This document shows, in pieces, positions 44,005-53,376 of a stretch of 64,000 bases of DNA. Position 1 is the stretch's first letter; every line of letters begins with the position of its first letter. The position numbers and the translations under genes are program-made. The notes beneath the pieces were generated by a model. The model did not search any database. It was not told the DNA's origin and saw nothing but the letters and a program-made list of their open reading frames with translations. Origin of the DNA: Alcaligenes sp. SORT26 (lineage in GTDB: Bacteria; Pseudomonadota; Gammaproteobacteria; Burkholderiales; Burkholderiaceae_B); NCBI RefSeq assembly GCF_017377875.1, contig NZ_CP070975.1:248001-312000 (forward strand), given 5' to 3'.

Positions 44005-44499
44005 ATGTCCAAGCTGACGGCGGCGTTCCTGACCCATTACCCGGATTTGATCCGCTATCTGCGCAGGCGTACTCATTGCTCTGAACTGGCGCAGGATTGC
44101 GCACACGACACCTGGCTGCGCCTGTTGGAAAAGGGCAAGCAAGTCACGGCAGACAACCACAGAGCCTATGTATTCAGGGTAGCGGCCAATATTGCAGCGG
44201 ACTGGTATCGGCGTCAGACGCGCGAGCAGGCCGCTTTCGATGGCTATGCCTTGAGTGTCGCGCATCACCACGCTCCCGATGCGTACGAAGAGGCGCTGGC
44301 CAGAGAAACCTTGCAGCGGCTGGAACAGGCTTTGCTGGCTCAATCACAACGTAGTGTGCGGATTTTCATGATGCATCGCTGTGAGGAAATGAGCTATGCG
44401 CAGATCGCGCAGAAGCTGGCTGTGTCCGAAAGCACCATTGAAAAACACATGATGCGCATTTTGCTGGTGGCCCATCAAGTCTTTAACTCCGCCCCATGA
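44005..44499 (+). CDS. FecI-like ECF sigma factor (locus 1)
   Basis: 164 aa. Region 2 (LTHYPDLIRYLRRRTHCSEL, DCAHDTWLRLLEKGK, RAYVFRVAANIAADWYRRQT) and region 4 (SVRIFMMHRCEEMSYAQIAQ, KLAVSESTIEKHMMRIL) are typical of FecI/PvdS-type iron-starvation sigma factors. Overlaps fecR by ATGA. It should direct transcription of the receptor gene when the ligand-loaded receptor signals through FecR. Confidence 0.9.
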   Translation: MSKLTAAFLTHYPDLIRYLRRRTHCSELAQDCAHDTWLRLLEKGKQVTADNHRAYVFRVAANIAADWYRRQTREQAAFDGYALSVAHHHAPDAYEEALARETLQRLEQALLAQSQRSVRIFMMHRCEEMSYAQIAQKLAVSESTIEKHMMRILLVAHQVFNSAP

Positions 44500-45434
44500 A
44501 CGCGATGCCAGATCCGGCCTGGGGCCGTGTGGATGAAGACGCCGCCAGATGGGTGGTGCGTAAAGAAGGCGCTAATTTGGAGCCAGATGCACTGGCCCAA
44601 TTCGATGCCTGGTACGAGGCCGATCCCCTGCATGCGCAAACCTACGACGCCTTGGCCGCCAGTTGGCGGCGTCTGGACCAAGTGTCCGTCTTGCCCATCG
44701 CCCGTAAAAAGAGAAGATCCCGAGTCAAAGCCTTGGCCAGCGCCTGTGTGCTGATGGGGGCTTCCTTGTACGCCTGGAACATGTTTGATCAGCAGGGCGC
44801 AATTAGCAGCGGAGTCGCTATTACGCAGCTCAGTTTGCCCGATGGCTCCATCGCGATTCTGGACGCACAGACCCGTGTCCGACTGCATTTTGAGAACGGT
44901 CAGCGGCAAGTGCAGGTGGAGTCCGGGCGAGCCTTCTTTCAGGTTGTTCCGGCTGATAGCCAGACGGGCCCCTTTACGGTGCAAGCTGGCCCGGCGCAGG
45001 CGACGGCCTTGGGCACGCGTTATGAGGTCAGCCTGAAGGACCAGATCAGTGGCGTTTCTGTCTATGAACACACGGTGCAAGTGCAATGTTATTCCTGCGA
45101 ATCTTCGCAGCAGGCGATTTTACAGCCGGGAGACAGTGCCACGGTAGCGGGTGGGCACCTGGCTGTGCAGCAGCAGGCGGATTCCGGGCAAACAGAAGCA
45201 GCACCTTCCTGGACTAATGGCTTGCTCAGTTTTGATGATGTCAGCCTGAGCGAAGTAGTCCGACAGCTAGGCGAATACACACACCGCGTCATCTGGATTG
45301 GCAGTGATCAGGCCGGTTCCACCCGCGTTTCTGGCGTGGTGCAAGCTGCCAAGCCAGCCGCCGCCTTGAACTTGTTGACCCTGGGCCAAGGCCTGCAAAT
45401 TCGGGAGCTGCCGGGGCTTATAGTCATTTACTAA
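44496..45434 (+). CDS. FecR-like anti-sigma regulator (locus 1)
   Basis: 312 aa. Cytosolic anti-sigma domain (DEDAARWVVRKEGANLEPDA, FDAWYEADPLHAQTYDALAA), one membrane helix at ~78-97 (LASACVLMGASLYAWNMF) and a periplasmic FecR domain (ITQLSLPDGSIAILDAQTRV, FTVQAGPAQATALGTRYEVS), with an STN-like C-terminal part (FDDVSLSEVVRQLGEYTH). It carries the signal from the receptor's N-terminal domain to the FecI factor. Confidence 0.9.
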   Translation: MNAMPDPAWGRVDEDAARWVVRKEGANLEPDALAQFDAWYEADPLHAQTYDALAASWRRLDQVSVLPIARKKRRSRVKALASACVLMGASLYAWNMFDQQGAISSGVAITQLSLPDGSIAILDAQTRVRLHFENGQRQVQVESGRAFFQVVPADSQTGPFTVQAGPAQATALGTRYEVSLKDQISGVSVYEHTVQVQCYSCESSQQAILQPGDSATVAGGHLAVQQQADSGQTEAAPSWTNGLLSFDDVSLSEVVRQLGEYTHRVIWIGSDQAGSTRVSGVVQAAKPAAALNLLTLGQGLQIRELPGLIVIY

Positions 45435-45435
45435 T

Positions 45436-45448
45436 GATAATTATTATC
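45436..45448 (+). promoter_or_regulatory. Fur-type inverted hexamers before the locus-1 receptor
   Basis: GATAAT-T-ATTATC, a perfect 6-1-6 inverted repeat, two bases after the fecR stop and 88 bases before the receptor start. This gives the receptor gene its own iron control in addition to FecI. Confidence 0.65.
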
Positions 45449-45535
45449 AATTAAAAAATACGATGGCAATCAGGGGTGAGGGGAGAGGGGTAGCAGAGCG
45501 TCCTGAGGGTAGTTGTTTACATAGGATGCTCAATC

Positions 45536-48253
45536 ATGAAGCGCGCTTTGCAGTACACGCCGTCCCTTTTTGCCTTGCGCAGGCAAGCCCGTCCCGGCGT
45601 GACGACCGATCATAAAACTCCTTATCACGGTTTGCGCCTGAAGCAGGGGCAGTTGGCTTTGTTGATGGCCAGTCTGCTGTTGGTGATGCAGCCCTTGTCT
45701 GTGCAAGCGGCCGGGCCTGTCGTGCTGGATATGGAGTCTCAGCCGCTAGCTGATGCCTTGTTGCAGATAGGCCGTCAGGCCCAAGTGGAAATTGCATTTT
45801 CACCGGGACAAGTCAGGGAGAAAAGGGCGCTTGCCTTGCAGGGCGAACTAACGGTAGAGCAAGCTCTGGAGACTCTGCTGGCCCCTTGGGGATTGGCCGC
45901 CCAAGCGCAGGGAGAGGGGCGCTACATGATTGTGACGGCAAGGGTAGCCAAAGGCCTGTCCGTGCTGGACCCGGTGCGTGTTCAGGGTCAGCGCGTGGGG
46001 GAGCGCATTTACTCCCGTGAAGATATGGATCAGCGTCCTGCCGGTAATCGCGACTTGTCTGGTCTGTTGGCGGATAACCCGGCTGTTCGGCAGAATGAGG
46101 CTGCAAAAAGCGGCGCGAACCGGGGCTCTATGGCGCTGGAGGACATCAGCTTTTATGGGGCCAGCCCTTTCCAGAATCAATTCCAGATCGACGGCATCAG
46201 CGCAACCAATCAGATCGACCCGGCCAGCCGCAATCTGAATCTGCAAGCAGGCAATGTGCCTGCCTATGCCCAGGCTTACAACCTGGACACCAATATGCTG
46301 GAAAGCGTGACGGTGCTTGATAGCAGCATCCCCGTGGAATACGGCCGCTTCACCGGGGGTGTGGTGGATGCCAAGGTGCGCGATCCCAAAGGGGACAATA
46401 GCTTCAGGGCAGACTTCAGCTATAACTCCTCCGGGCTGACCTCCCAGAAAATTGCACCCGAGCAGCAGAAAAAGTTCGAGGCGGGCGAGCCGGGTTTTAC
46501 CCCTGCCTGGACCAAGCGATTTTCTTCAGCAATGGTGGATGTCCGGATCACAGAAGATACCGCTGCCTTGATCAATGTGTCGCGGCGCGAATCCACCATT
46601 GATCGAACCATGCGGGTGCTGCACTACAAAGAGCTCAAGGACGTCAGCACGAATTCCAAAGACCGTGTCGACAATGTGTTCGCCAAAGTCCATACCCGTT
46701 GGAGTGCCAGCACGGATTCTGCCTTGACCTTCAAGTACGCAGATCGACGCGAAGATCTGGTGGACTCCAGCATGTTGGCCAACGGTATTCAGTGGCAGCA
46801 TCAACAGAAAGCCTATGGTTTGGGCTTCGACCTGAATCATGACTTCGTCTGGGGGCAGGGGCGTGTGCAGTTGGGTTACGACCAGATGAACAGCTATCGA
46901 AATTCTGACGATACGGCCTATATGGTTCATATGGTGTATCAGCCCAATGGTCGACTGGACTACAACTATATGAGTGGCGGCTTTGGGCAAGAGTCCACAG
47001 AGCAGCGCAACCTGACCTTGAAGTCCCGACTGGAATTCAAACCGTTCCAGACCGGGGCGATTGAACATGCTCCCTATGTGGGTGTGGATCTGGCCCATAC
47101 CAAGGGAGAGTTTGTCCGTCATCAGGATGCTTATGGTGGTCAAACACGCCACTTCAGCAATGGGCAGCCCAGCAAGGTGCAAACCTTGAACTTTTACCGC
47201 GCTGGAGAGGTGGGTGTCAGCTACACCAATGCTTCTGTGTACGTGTCTGACCGACTGTCCTGGCAGCGTCTGGCCTTGACGACCGGCTTGCGCGTGGATA
47301 GAGACAATTACTTCGGCAACACCAATGTGGCACCACGCACTTTGCTGGAATGGGACGTGTTGGGCACCGGTGAAACCCGCCTGTCAGGTGGCTGGTCACG
47401 CTATTACGGCATGGACATTCTTGGAATCGCCATGCGCGAGCGCAAGAGCCAACTGCATACCTTGCTGATTACAGGCGGCAATCCGGTGGGTCGTCCTTCT
47501 CATACTGTGTATACGCTGGATGGCCTGCAAACCCCTTATGACGATGAATGGGCCCTGCGCCTGAACCAGCAATTAAGCAGCAATGTGGCCGCCGAGCTGG
47601 CGTATGTGCGTCGTTATGGTCGCCAACAAGTGTCTATCGAAGGGCTGGCCAAGACGGGCCACACCTACACCAATAACGGCAGCTCCAAAACCGATGCTGT
47701 CACCTTGAGCTTGATGAATACGGCCCCTTGGACCCTGGGCGAGAGCTTGTGGACCGCGCGTCTGGATGTGACCTATCAGCACAGCAAACGTAATACCAAG
47801 CTGGCCGATGGTTACGACGGCGAGGCCGAGGAGCTGGATGACGAGATCTATTACAACGGCGACTTGATACGCCGGGGCGATCGTCCGGTGGGGGATTACA
47901 ACTTGCCCTGGCGAGTCAGCGCGGGTGTGACCGGCATGTGGGCGCGTTACGGCTTGCAGATGAATAACCGGATCAATTGGAACGGCGCTCGTACCGATGT
48001 GCACTATGTGGGCCTGAATCGGGGGGATGGGCTGGAGAAGTACGAGTCTGGTCGAGTGGGTTCGTACTGGACCTGGGATATGCGTCTAGATTGGGAACCC
48101 GCCATGTTCAAGGGGCTGGGTGTGGGTCTGGATGTGCTTAACGTCCTGGATAAACAAGCGCCTGTGGTGGTGGCTACCCCCACATCGGTATTGAACCAGA
48201 ACCTTTATCGCACAGGACGAGAGCTGTGGTTGCGTGCTTCTTATCGATATTAA
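45536..48253 (+). CDS. TonB-dependent receptor with signalling (STN) domain, locus 1
   Basis: 905 aa outer-membrane transporter. A long N-terminus leads to a signal peptide core (LALLMASLLLVMQPLSVQAA), the STN signalling domain (~58-135; MESQPLADALLQIGRQAQVE, LQGELTVEQALETLLAPWGL) that contacts FecR, then the plug (~150-290) and a 22-strand barrel ending in an aromatic C-terminus (WLRASYRY). The ligand is unknown. The neighbours are fecI, fecR and a MauG-type peroxidase, the set found with methanobactin receptors, although the Fur boxes argue for an iron chelate. Confidence 0.85.
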   Translation: MKRALQYTPSLFALRRQARPGVTTDHKTPYHGLRLKQGQLALLMASLLLVMQPLSVQAAGPVVLDMESQPLADALLQIGRQAQVEIAFSPGQVREKRALALQGELTVEQALETLLAPWGLAAQAQGEGRYMIVTARVAKGLSVLDPVRVQGQRVGERIYSREDMDQRPAGNRDLSGLLADNPAVRQNEAAKSGANRGSMALEDISFYGASPFQNQFQIDGISATNQIDPASRNLNLQAGNVPAYAQAYNLDTNMLESVTVLDSSIPVEYGRFTGGVVDAKVRDPKGDNSFRADFSYNSSGLTSQKIAPEQQKKFEAGEPGFTPAWTKRFSSAMVDVRITEDTAALINVSRRESTIDRTMRVLHYKELKDVSTNSKDRVDNVFAKVHTRWSASTDSALTFKYADRREDLVDSSMLANGIQWQHQQKAYGLGFDLNHDFVWGQGRVQLGYDQMNSYRNSDDTAYMVHMVYQPNGRLDYNYMSGGFGQESTEQRNLTLKSRLEFKPFQTGAIEHAPYVGVDLAHTKGEFVRHQDAYGGQTRHFSNGQPSKVQTLNFYRAGEVGVSYTNASVYVSDRLSWQRLALTTGLRVDRDNYFGNTNVAPRTLLEWDVLGTGETRLSGGWSRYYGMDILGIAMRERKSQLHTLLITGGNPVGRPSHTVYTLDGLQTPYDDEWALRLNQQLSSNVAAELAYVRRYGRQQVSIEGLAKTGHTYTNNGSSKTDAVTLSLMNTAPWTLGESLWTARLDVTYQHSKRNTKLADGYDGEAEELDDEIYYNGDLIRRGDRPVGDYNLPWRVSAGVTGMWARYGLQMNNRINWNGARTDVHYVGLNRGDGLEKYESGRVGSYWTWDMRLDWEPAMFKGLGVGLDVLNVLDKQAPVVVATPTSVLNQNLYRTGRELWLRASYRY

Positions 48254-49425
48254 GAGGGAGGCGAGTCGGCGCAAGCCTGCTGATGGCGGCACTGGGAACA
48301 GGGCTGTCAGGGGCGGCTTGCGCGGCTGAGGGGGCTGGTGCAATGGCAAGCCAGAGCTTCGGCTCTGGCTCTGCTGTGTCCCAACTTTGTTGGGTCAAGG
48401 AGAAGCTTGATGCGGCCTGCCTGCGTATCCTTTATCAGCAGGTTCCGAGCCTATGGCCTGCACCGTCCATTGATCCGGGGCAGGCCTGGCAGGAATGGGG
48501 GCCAGTGCCTGGATCTGGCTCCATCGCACAGCCCGAGGCTGCTAAAGATGCCGAAAACAAGCAGATCGTTTCGCTGGGTTCGCGCTTGTTTTTCGACAAG
48601 CAGCTTTCCCGTAAAAAGCAGATCTCCTGTGCCTCCTGTCACCAGCCCGACAAGTCCTTTACCGATGGCAAGGCGTCAGCGGTAGGGGAGGATGGCTTGA
48701 TGGGCAAACGTCGTACTCCCCCTTTATTTGCTGCGCCTTTTGCCAAGGATTTATTCTGGGATGGCCGTGCACAAACTTTGAAAGAACAAGTCGTCGGCCC
48801 AATAGAAAACCCGGTAGAAATGAACCATGCCTTGAGCGATTTAATCCCGCGTTTGCAGGAGTCAGAGGACTATCGACACGCGTTTCAGCAAGCCTTTGGT
48901 GCTTCATCCTCCAATCCCGTCGATGCCGAGCGACTGGCCCGTGCTTTAGCCGCCTATGTGGTCACCATCCGTCCGGCGGCAACGCGTTTTGATGACTTCC
49001 TTGCGGGGGATACAGCGGCTTTGAGTGATCAAGAGTTGATCGGCCTGCACCTGTTCCGTACCAAAGCGCGCTGCATGAATTGCCATAACGGCCCCATGCT
49101 GACGGACAATGACTTTCACAACATCGGTCTGTCTTTTTACGGCCGTCGTTTGCAGGATCTGGGGCGATTCGAGTGGACCCGAAACCCTTCTGATCTGGGG
49201 CTGTTCCGAACACCCAGCCTGCGCAATGTCTCCAAGGCTGGCCCTTGGATGCATAACGGTTTGTTCCCCAGTCTGGATGGTTTGCTGCGTATGTATGACG
49301 TGGCGATGGGCCCGGACCCTAAAGAAACCGGCCCTTTGGTGCCGCGCAAATCGGAACGGATCCGGGAGTTGAGTTTGAGTGATGAGGAAATTCAGGCTTT
49401 GCTGGCTTTCTTGCAAGTCTTGTAG
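48226..49425 (+). CDS. Di-heme cytochrome c peroxidase / MauG family protein
   Basis: 399 aa from a GTG inside the receptor's last codons (28-base overlap); a later start would remove the basic n-region of the signal peptide (RRVGASLLMAALGTGLSGAACA). Two heme c motifs, CASCH (~126) and CMNCH (~282), plus FFDKQLSRKKQISCASCHQP, RRTPPLFAAPF, FWDGRAQTLKEQVVGPIENP and FRTPSLRNVSKAGPWMHNG. The family includes peroxidases, MauG and MbnH, which oxidise a partner protein. It ends the fecIR-receptor operon, so a role in releasing the cargo or modifying a partner is suggested but not shown. Confidence 0.85.
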   Translation: MVACFLSILRGRRVGASLLMAALGTGLSGAACAAEGAGAMASQSFGSGSAVSQLCWVKEKLDAACLRILYQQVPSLWPAPSIDPGQAWQEWGPVPGSGSIAQPEAAKDAENKQIVSLGSRLFFDKQLSRKKQISCASCHQPDKSFTDGKASAVGEDGLMGKRRTPPLFAAPFAKDLFWDGRAQTLKEQVVGPIENPVEMNHALSDLIPRLQESEDYRHAFQQAFGASSSNPVDAERLARALAAYVVTIRPAATRFDDFLAGDTAALSDQELIGLHLFRTKARCMNCHNGPMLTDNDFHNIGLSFYGRRLQDLGRFEWTRNPSDLGLFRTPSLRNVSKAGPWMHNGLFPSLDGLLRMYDVAMGPDPKETGPLVPRKSERIRELSLSDEEIQALLAFLQVL

Positions 49426-49461
49426 TGATCAAAGCGGTTCAAACCTGAGCTGTTGGCGTAC

Positions 49462-49495
49462 AAAAAAACGATAGTGGCGAACCACTATCGTTTTT
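49462..49495. terminator. Bidirectional terminator between peroxidase and TRAP operon
   Basis: AAACGATAGTGG-CGAA-CCACTATCGTTT, with an A run before and a T run after, between two convergent genes; works on both strands. Confidence 0.95.
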
Positions 49496-49519
49496 GCGTT
49501 CACCGTAATGAGTACCGCT

Positions 49520-50617
49520 TTATTTCAGGCAGGCTTTGATTTTTTCCAGATCAGGGCCGTCAATAGGACGTCCCAGGTTGAAGGGCATGGAGGTCTCGCG
49601 CCAGTCCTTGTAGTCCTGCAAGTATTCCATCTGGCTGGCATATACCTTGGCGGCATCGGGATTGCTGCAGGCCATGGAAATCATCACCTCATTGGTCACT
49701 TGCTGAATGGTCTTCAGGCTTTCATCATCCATGCGGTGGATTTCTACCCCGGCTTTCTGGAATGTGCGCAGACCTTCCGTCGCTTTTTTCTCGGAGAAGG
49801 CGATGGACCACATCATGGTGGCGTCTGCGGCAATTTTCAGTTTCTCCTTGGCCGAATCACTGAGCGCATCCCAGGCGGTTTTATTGATCATGACGCCAAA
49901 CACGGAAGCAGATTGGTGCCAGCCTGGTGTGGTCCAGTGCTTGGTGACCTGATGCAGCCCGGCAGAAACGTCGACGTTTGGAGTGGAGAACTCGGCTCCC
50001 TCGATCACGCCACGCTCAAGCGATTGATACAGTTCTTGACCAGCCATGGACACTTGCGTGCCACCAATCTTCTCAAGCACTTTGCCTTGCTCCAGACCAG
50101 AGAGCCGCAGGCGCTTGCCCTTGATTTCTTCCAGATTGCGGATCGGCACATTGGTATGGAAACCGGATTCGTTATTGGTGATGGCATAGGGGATGTACAC
50201 CATGCCGTACTTGCCGTAGATCTCGTTATAAAGTTCGGCGCCACCCCATTCCTTGATCCAGTTTGCGTAGTCAACCGCGTTGAACAGGCTGGAGTGGGTG
50301 CCTAAAGGGGAGAAAGCCGGGTTGCGGCCCGCCCAATAGCCCGGCCAGTCTGCCCCAGCCTGGATGGTGCCGGATTCGACCGCGCTGAACACTTCGCCAG
50401 TCGGCACCAGAGCGCCACCTTCGTAGAATTCAATTTTCAGCTCGTCACCGACCAGTTTGTTGGCTAGTTCCACCCACTTCTTGTCCAGTTCGACCAGCTC
50501 GATCGAGGCGGGCCAGGTACTGGTCATGGTCCACTTTTGAGCAGCCTGGCTCAGGCCTGTCATGCCCAGCAGGGCAAAGCCAGTCATGGCGCAGAGTGCT
50601 TTTTTTGTGAATTTCAT
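49520..50617 (-). CDS. dctP: TRAP transporter substrate-binding protein
   Basis: 365 aa with signal peptide (ALCAMTGFALLGMTGLSQAA). DctP-family periplasmic receptor: WTMTSTWPASIELVELDKKW, GADWPGYWAGRNPAF, SGFHTNVPIRNLEEIKGKRL and VDVSAGLHQVTKHWTTPGWH. It resembles the DctP subgroup that binds oxo- or keto-acids and similar, but the ligand is not clear. Third gene of a dctQ-dctM-dctP operon read on the minus strand, 18 bases after dctM. Confidence 0.9.
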   Translation of the reverse strand: MKFTKKALCAMTGFALLGMTGLSQAAQKWTMTSTWPASIELVELDKKWVELANKLVGDELKIEFYEGGALVPTGEVFSAVESGTIQAGADWPGYWAGRNPAFSPLGTHSSLFNAVDYANWIKEWGGAELYNEIYGKYGMVYIPYAITNNESGFHTNVPIRNLEEIKGKRLRLSGLEQGKVLEKIGGTQVSMAGQELYQSLERGVIEGAEFSTPNVDVSAGLHQVTKHWTTPGWHQSASVFGVMINKTAWDALSDSAKEKLKIAADATMMWSIAFSEKKATEGLRTFQKAGVEIHRMDDESLKTIQQVTNEVMISMACSNPDAAKVYASQMEYLQDYKDWRETSMPFNLGRPIDGPDLEKIKACLK

Positions 50618-50635
50618 TGTGTCTCCTTGTTTTAT

Positions 50636-51958
50636 TTAAGTTCCGTACAGGACGGTGGGTAGCCAAGTGGCCAGGCCAGGGAAGATGGCCAGCAAGATGC
50701 ACATCAAAATAATCAGGCCAATGAATGGAATAACTCCGCTGATGATCTCCATGGTCTTCACTGATTTAGGAGTGATGGCCCGCAAATAGAAAAGTGCGTA
50801 ACCAAAGGGCGGAGTGAGGAAAGAGGTTTGCAAAACAACGGCAACCAGAATCACAAACCAGAGCAGGCTGATGCCCATTTCCTGCACAATCGGCAAGAGA
50901 ATCGGGAAGGACAGCAGGACAATACCGGTCCAGTCCAGAAAGCAGCCCAGCACAAAAATAATCAGCAGCATCACCACAATAAGCAGCCAGGGCTCCATAT
51001 CCAAGCCACGCATCAGGTCTTGCGCAGCGCCCAAACCGCCGGTGATGTTAAAGACGCCGGTAAAGGCGGTTGCGCCTACCACGATAAATAAAATCATGGA
51101 GGAAGTACGGCCCGTTTCGTAAAGCGCATTCAGGAAAATGGACCACTTGAATTTGCCCCGGAAAATAACGATCAGCAGGGACAGCAATACCCCAATGGCC
51201 GAGGCCTCTGTCGCCGTTGCAATACCGGCCAGCATGGAACCCAGAATGCCCAGAATCAGAAAGATGGGGGGCACGGCCTCCACCAGCAGCATGCGGATCA
51301 AGGCGGGTCTGGAGATCTTTTCATCGGGCTCCACGGACGGGGCGCGTTCCGGGTGACGCCAGGCAACGAACACGACCCACACGGCATAGAGCAGGCCCAG
51401 CAGCACGCCGGGAATCAGCGCGCCTGCAAACAGCTCGCCAATAGACAGCGGGGAGTAGCTGGCCATCAGAATCAGCATGATGGACGGTGGGATCAGAATA
51501 CCCAGGCAACCCGAGGCTGCAATCACCCCTGTGGTGAGCTTGGGGCAATAGCCGTATCGCAGCATCGGGCGCAAGGCCATCATGCCGGTTACGGTAATGG
51601 AGGCACCGATAATGCCGGTGGTGGCGGCCAGCAGAATGGAGATGAACACCACAGCCAGCGCCAGCCCGCCACGAACGCGGGACATCAGCAGCCGCAAGGC
51701 CTCGAACATTTTGTCGGTCACTTCGGAGTCAGACAAAAAGCGCGCCATCAGGATGAACAAGGGGATGGCGATCAGTGTGTAGTTGTCCAGGACATCGCCG
51801 TAAATACGGTTGACAACAATGCCCAGCACCATGGGCTTGCCCGCTACCAGCGCACCGATAACGGCGGTGCTGCCCAGAACAAAGGCCAAAGGATGGCCCA
51901 TGAATAGCCCCAACAACAGAAAGCCACCCATGACAAGAGCAATCAATTCAGGCGTCAT
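50636..51958 (-). CDS. dctM: TRAP transporter large permease
   Basis: 440 aa with ~12 hydrophobic helices. DctM features: NYTLIAIPLFILMARFLSDS, TGIIGASITVTGMMALRPML, GYCPKLTTGVIAASGCLGIL and PPSIMLILMASYSPLSIGEL. It uses the sodium gradient to drive import. Overlaps dctQ by 11 bases. Confidence 0.92.
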   Translation of the reverse strand: MTPELIALVMGGFLLLGLFMGHPLAFVLGSTAVIGALVAGKPMVLGIVVNRIYGDVLDNYTLIAIPLFILMARFLSDSEVTDKMFEALRLLMSRVRGGLALAVVFISILLAATTGIIGASITVTGMMALRPMLRYGYCPKLTTGVIAASGCLGILIPPSIMLILMASYSPLSIGELFAGALIPGVLLGLLYAVWVVFVAWRHPERAPSVEPDEKISRPALIRMLLVEAVPPIFLILGILGSMLAGIATATEASAIGVLLSLLIVIFRGKFKWSIFLNALYETGRTSSMILFIVVGATAFTGVFNITGGLGAAQDLMRGLDMEPWLLIVVMLLIIFVLGCFLDWTGIVLLSFPILLPIVQEMGISLLWFVILVAVVLQTSFLTPPFGYALFYLRAITPKSVKTMEIISGVIPFIGLIILMCILLAIFPGLATWLPTVLYGT

Positions 51959-52448
51959 GATGGGCGGCTTCCTTCTGGGTCAACAAACGAACAACTTCAG
52001 CAATACCCTGAAGCAGCAAAAGCGCGGCGGCCACCACCATGGAGATCTTGAGCGGGTAAACAGGCAGTTGAACCGCGCCGTAGGTGGTTTCCCCCTGAGC
52101 TAAGGAGCGCATGGCGAAATCGTAGCTGCGAGTCAGAAATACCCAGGTAAAGGGGAAGAAGAAAATCAGATAGCCCGCAATTTCGGTCCATTTGCGGACG
52201 GTGGGGGAAAAACGGTTGATCAGCAAATCTACCCGGACATGGGCTTGGTGTTTAAGTGCGTAGGCACCCAGCATCAGAAAGTAAAAACCATATAGCTGCT
52301 TGGTGACGTCAAAAGTCCAGCGCGTGGGCTGGTTCATCACGTAGCGCATGAACACTTCGTAAATAATGATGGTGGAAAAAATAATGGCGATAAAGGAAAT
52401 GAGCTTTCCTATCCATTCATTGATTGAGTCGATTAGACGCAAAACCAT
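51948..52448 (-). CDS. dctQ: TRAP transporter small permease
   Basis: 166 aa with four membrane helices (ISFIAIIFSTIIIYEVFMRY, and QLYGFYFLMLGAYALKHQAH with the conserved ALKHQAHVRVD loop). DctQ subunit that joins DctM to form the membrane part. First gene of the operon; its upstream region faces fecI-2. Confidence 0.92.
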   Translation of the reverse strand: MVLRLIDSINEWIGKLISFIAIIFSTIIIYEVFMRYVMNQPTRWTFDVTKQLYGFYFLMLGAYALKHQAHVRVDLLINRFSPTVRKWTEIAGYLIFFFPFTWVFLTRSYDFAMRSLAQGETTYGAVQLPVYPLKISMVVAAALLLLQGIAEVVRLLTQKEAAHHDA

Positions 52449-52786
52449 GCTTGTCCCTTATGTTCGTTTTTATGGGCGACATCTCTGTTTTAGTCTATGA
52501 GTAAGATCGGGCCAGTCACAACTTGGGTTTACCCTTACGTAAACCTGGATTAAATAATTAAGGGTAATAAGGCGTAAATAGAGATGATTTACTCATCTGA
52601 TCATGCTTGGGTGGACATCTGTAAAAGCCTGGCGCAGGGAATTGAGAATAGCGGCTGAGTACCGTTTTTCTCTTGTGTGCAGTACGGGGTAGTAGCCCTG
52701 GTTTTGGCAGATATTCCACAGCATCTATCTGATAATGAGAATTATTGCTAATATCATGCACTTCCCGCGTCTCTCTGATTTGCTCC
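52449..52786. other. Divergent region between TRAP operon and fecI-2
   Basis: About 340 bases with promoters for both directions presumed. The only clear element is the Fur box at its right end. An AT-rich stretch near 52545-52570 (TTAAATAATTAAGGGTAATA) may belong to the dctQ promoter. No credible gene. Confidence 0.5.
52731..52749 (+). promoter_or_regulatory. Fur box upstream of fecI-2
   Basis: GATAATGAGAATTATTGCT matches the Fur consensus GATAATGATAATCATTATC at about 15 of 19 positions, 37 bases before the sigma factor start. Confidence 0.8.
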
Positions 52787-53299
52787 ATGTCCCGTTCCCC
52801 CACGTCCAAAAAACCTTGGCTCGCCTACTATGGCGAGCTGATCGGCGTGTGGGCGCGGCGCTCGGGCAACCGGGCCGAGGCCGAGGACGCCACCCACGAT
52901 GTCATGGTGCGCGCCCTGGAAGCGGACTGGCCCGGCCTGCCCAACCCCAATCCGAGAGCCTACTTTCATCGCAGCGTGCGTAATCGCCTGATTGATGTGC
53001 ATCGTCATTCCAATTTTTTGGAGACCGTGCCATTGCATCAGTTGGGGGAGGACGAGCACCCCTTGGAGGGCGATCCCGACAGTTCCATACGCACTGCGCA
53101 GTTACTGTCTTCCTTGAAAGAGGCCCTGAGCGAGTTGTCCCCCAAATGTCGGCAAGTCTTCTTGTGGCATCGGCTGGAGGGATATACTCAAGCGGAAATT
53201 GCAGACAAGCTGAACATTTCCGTGAACATGGTCGAGAAATACATGATCCAGGCCATGCGCCATCTGCGCGAGCGCCTGAAAAATCATGCTCCCCATTAA
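52787..53299 (+). CDS. FecI-like ECF sigma factor (locus 2)
   Basis: 170 aa from the ATG of MSRSPTSKKPWLAYYGELIG; an earlier in-frame start falls inside the Fur box. Region 2 (RSGNRAEAEDATHDVMVRAL, RAYFHRSVRNRLIDVHR) and region 4 (LSELSPKCRQVFLWHRLEGY, TQAEIADKLNISVNMVEKYM) are of the FecI type. Likely drives the siderophore receptor gene at 56558. Confidence 0.88.
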   Translation: MSRSPTSKKPWLAYYGELIGVWARRSGNRAEAEDATHDVMVRALEADWPGLPNPNPRAYFHRSVRNRLIDVHRHSNFLETVPLHQLGEDEHPLEGDPDSSIRTAQLLSSLKEALSELSPKCRQVFLWHRLEGYTQAEIADKLNISVNMVEKYMIQAMRHLRERLKNHAPH

Positions 53300-53376
53300 G
53301 AGAACAAAGGGCACTTGGCCCGCGTAGGCAAGACTAACAATCCCGGCTGTCTGCTCTTTGTATTTTGCTGCTTCCC

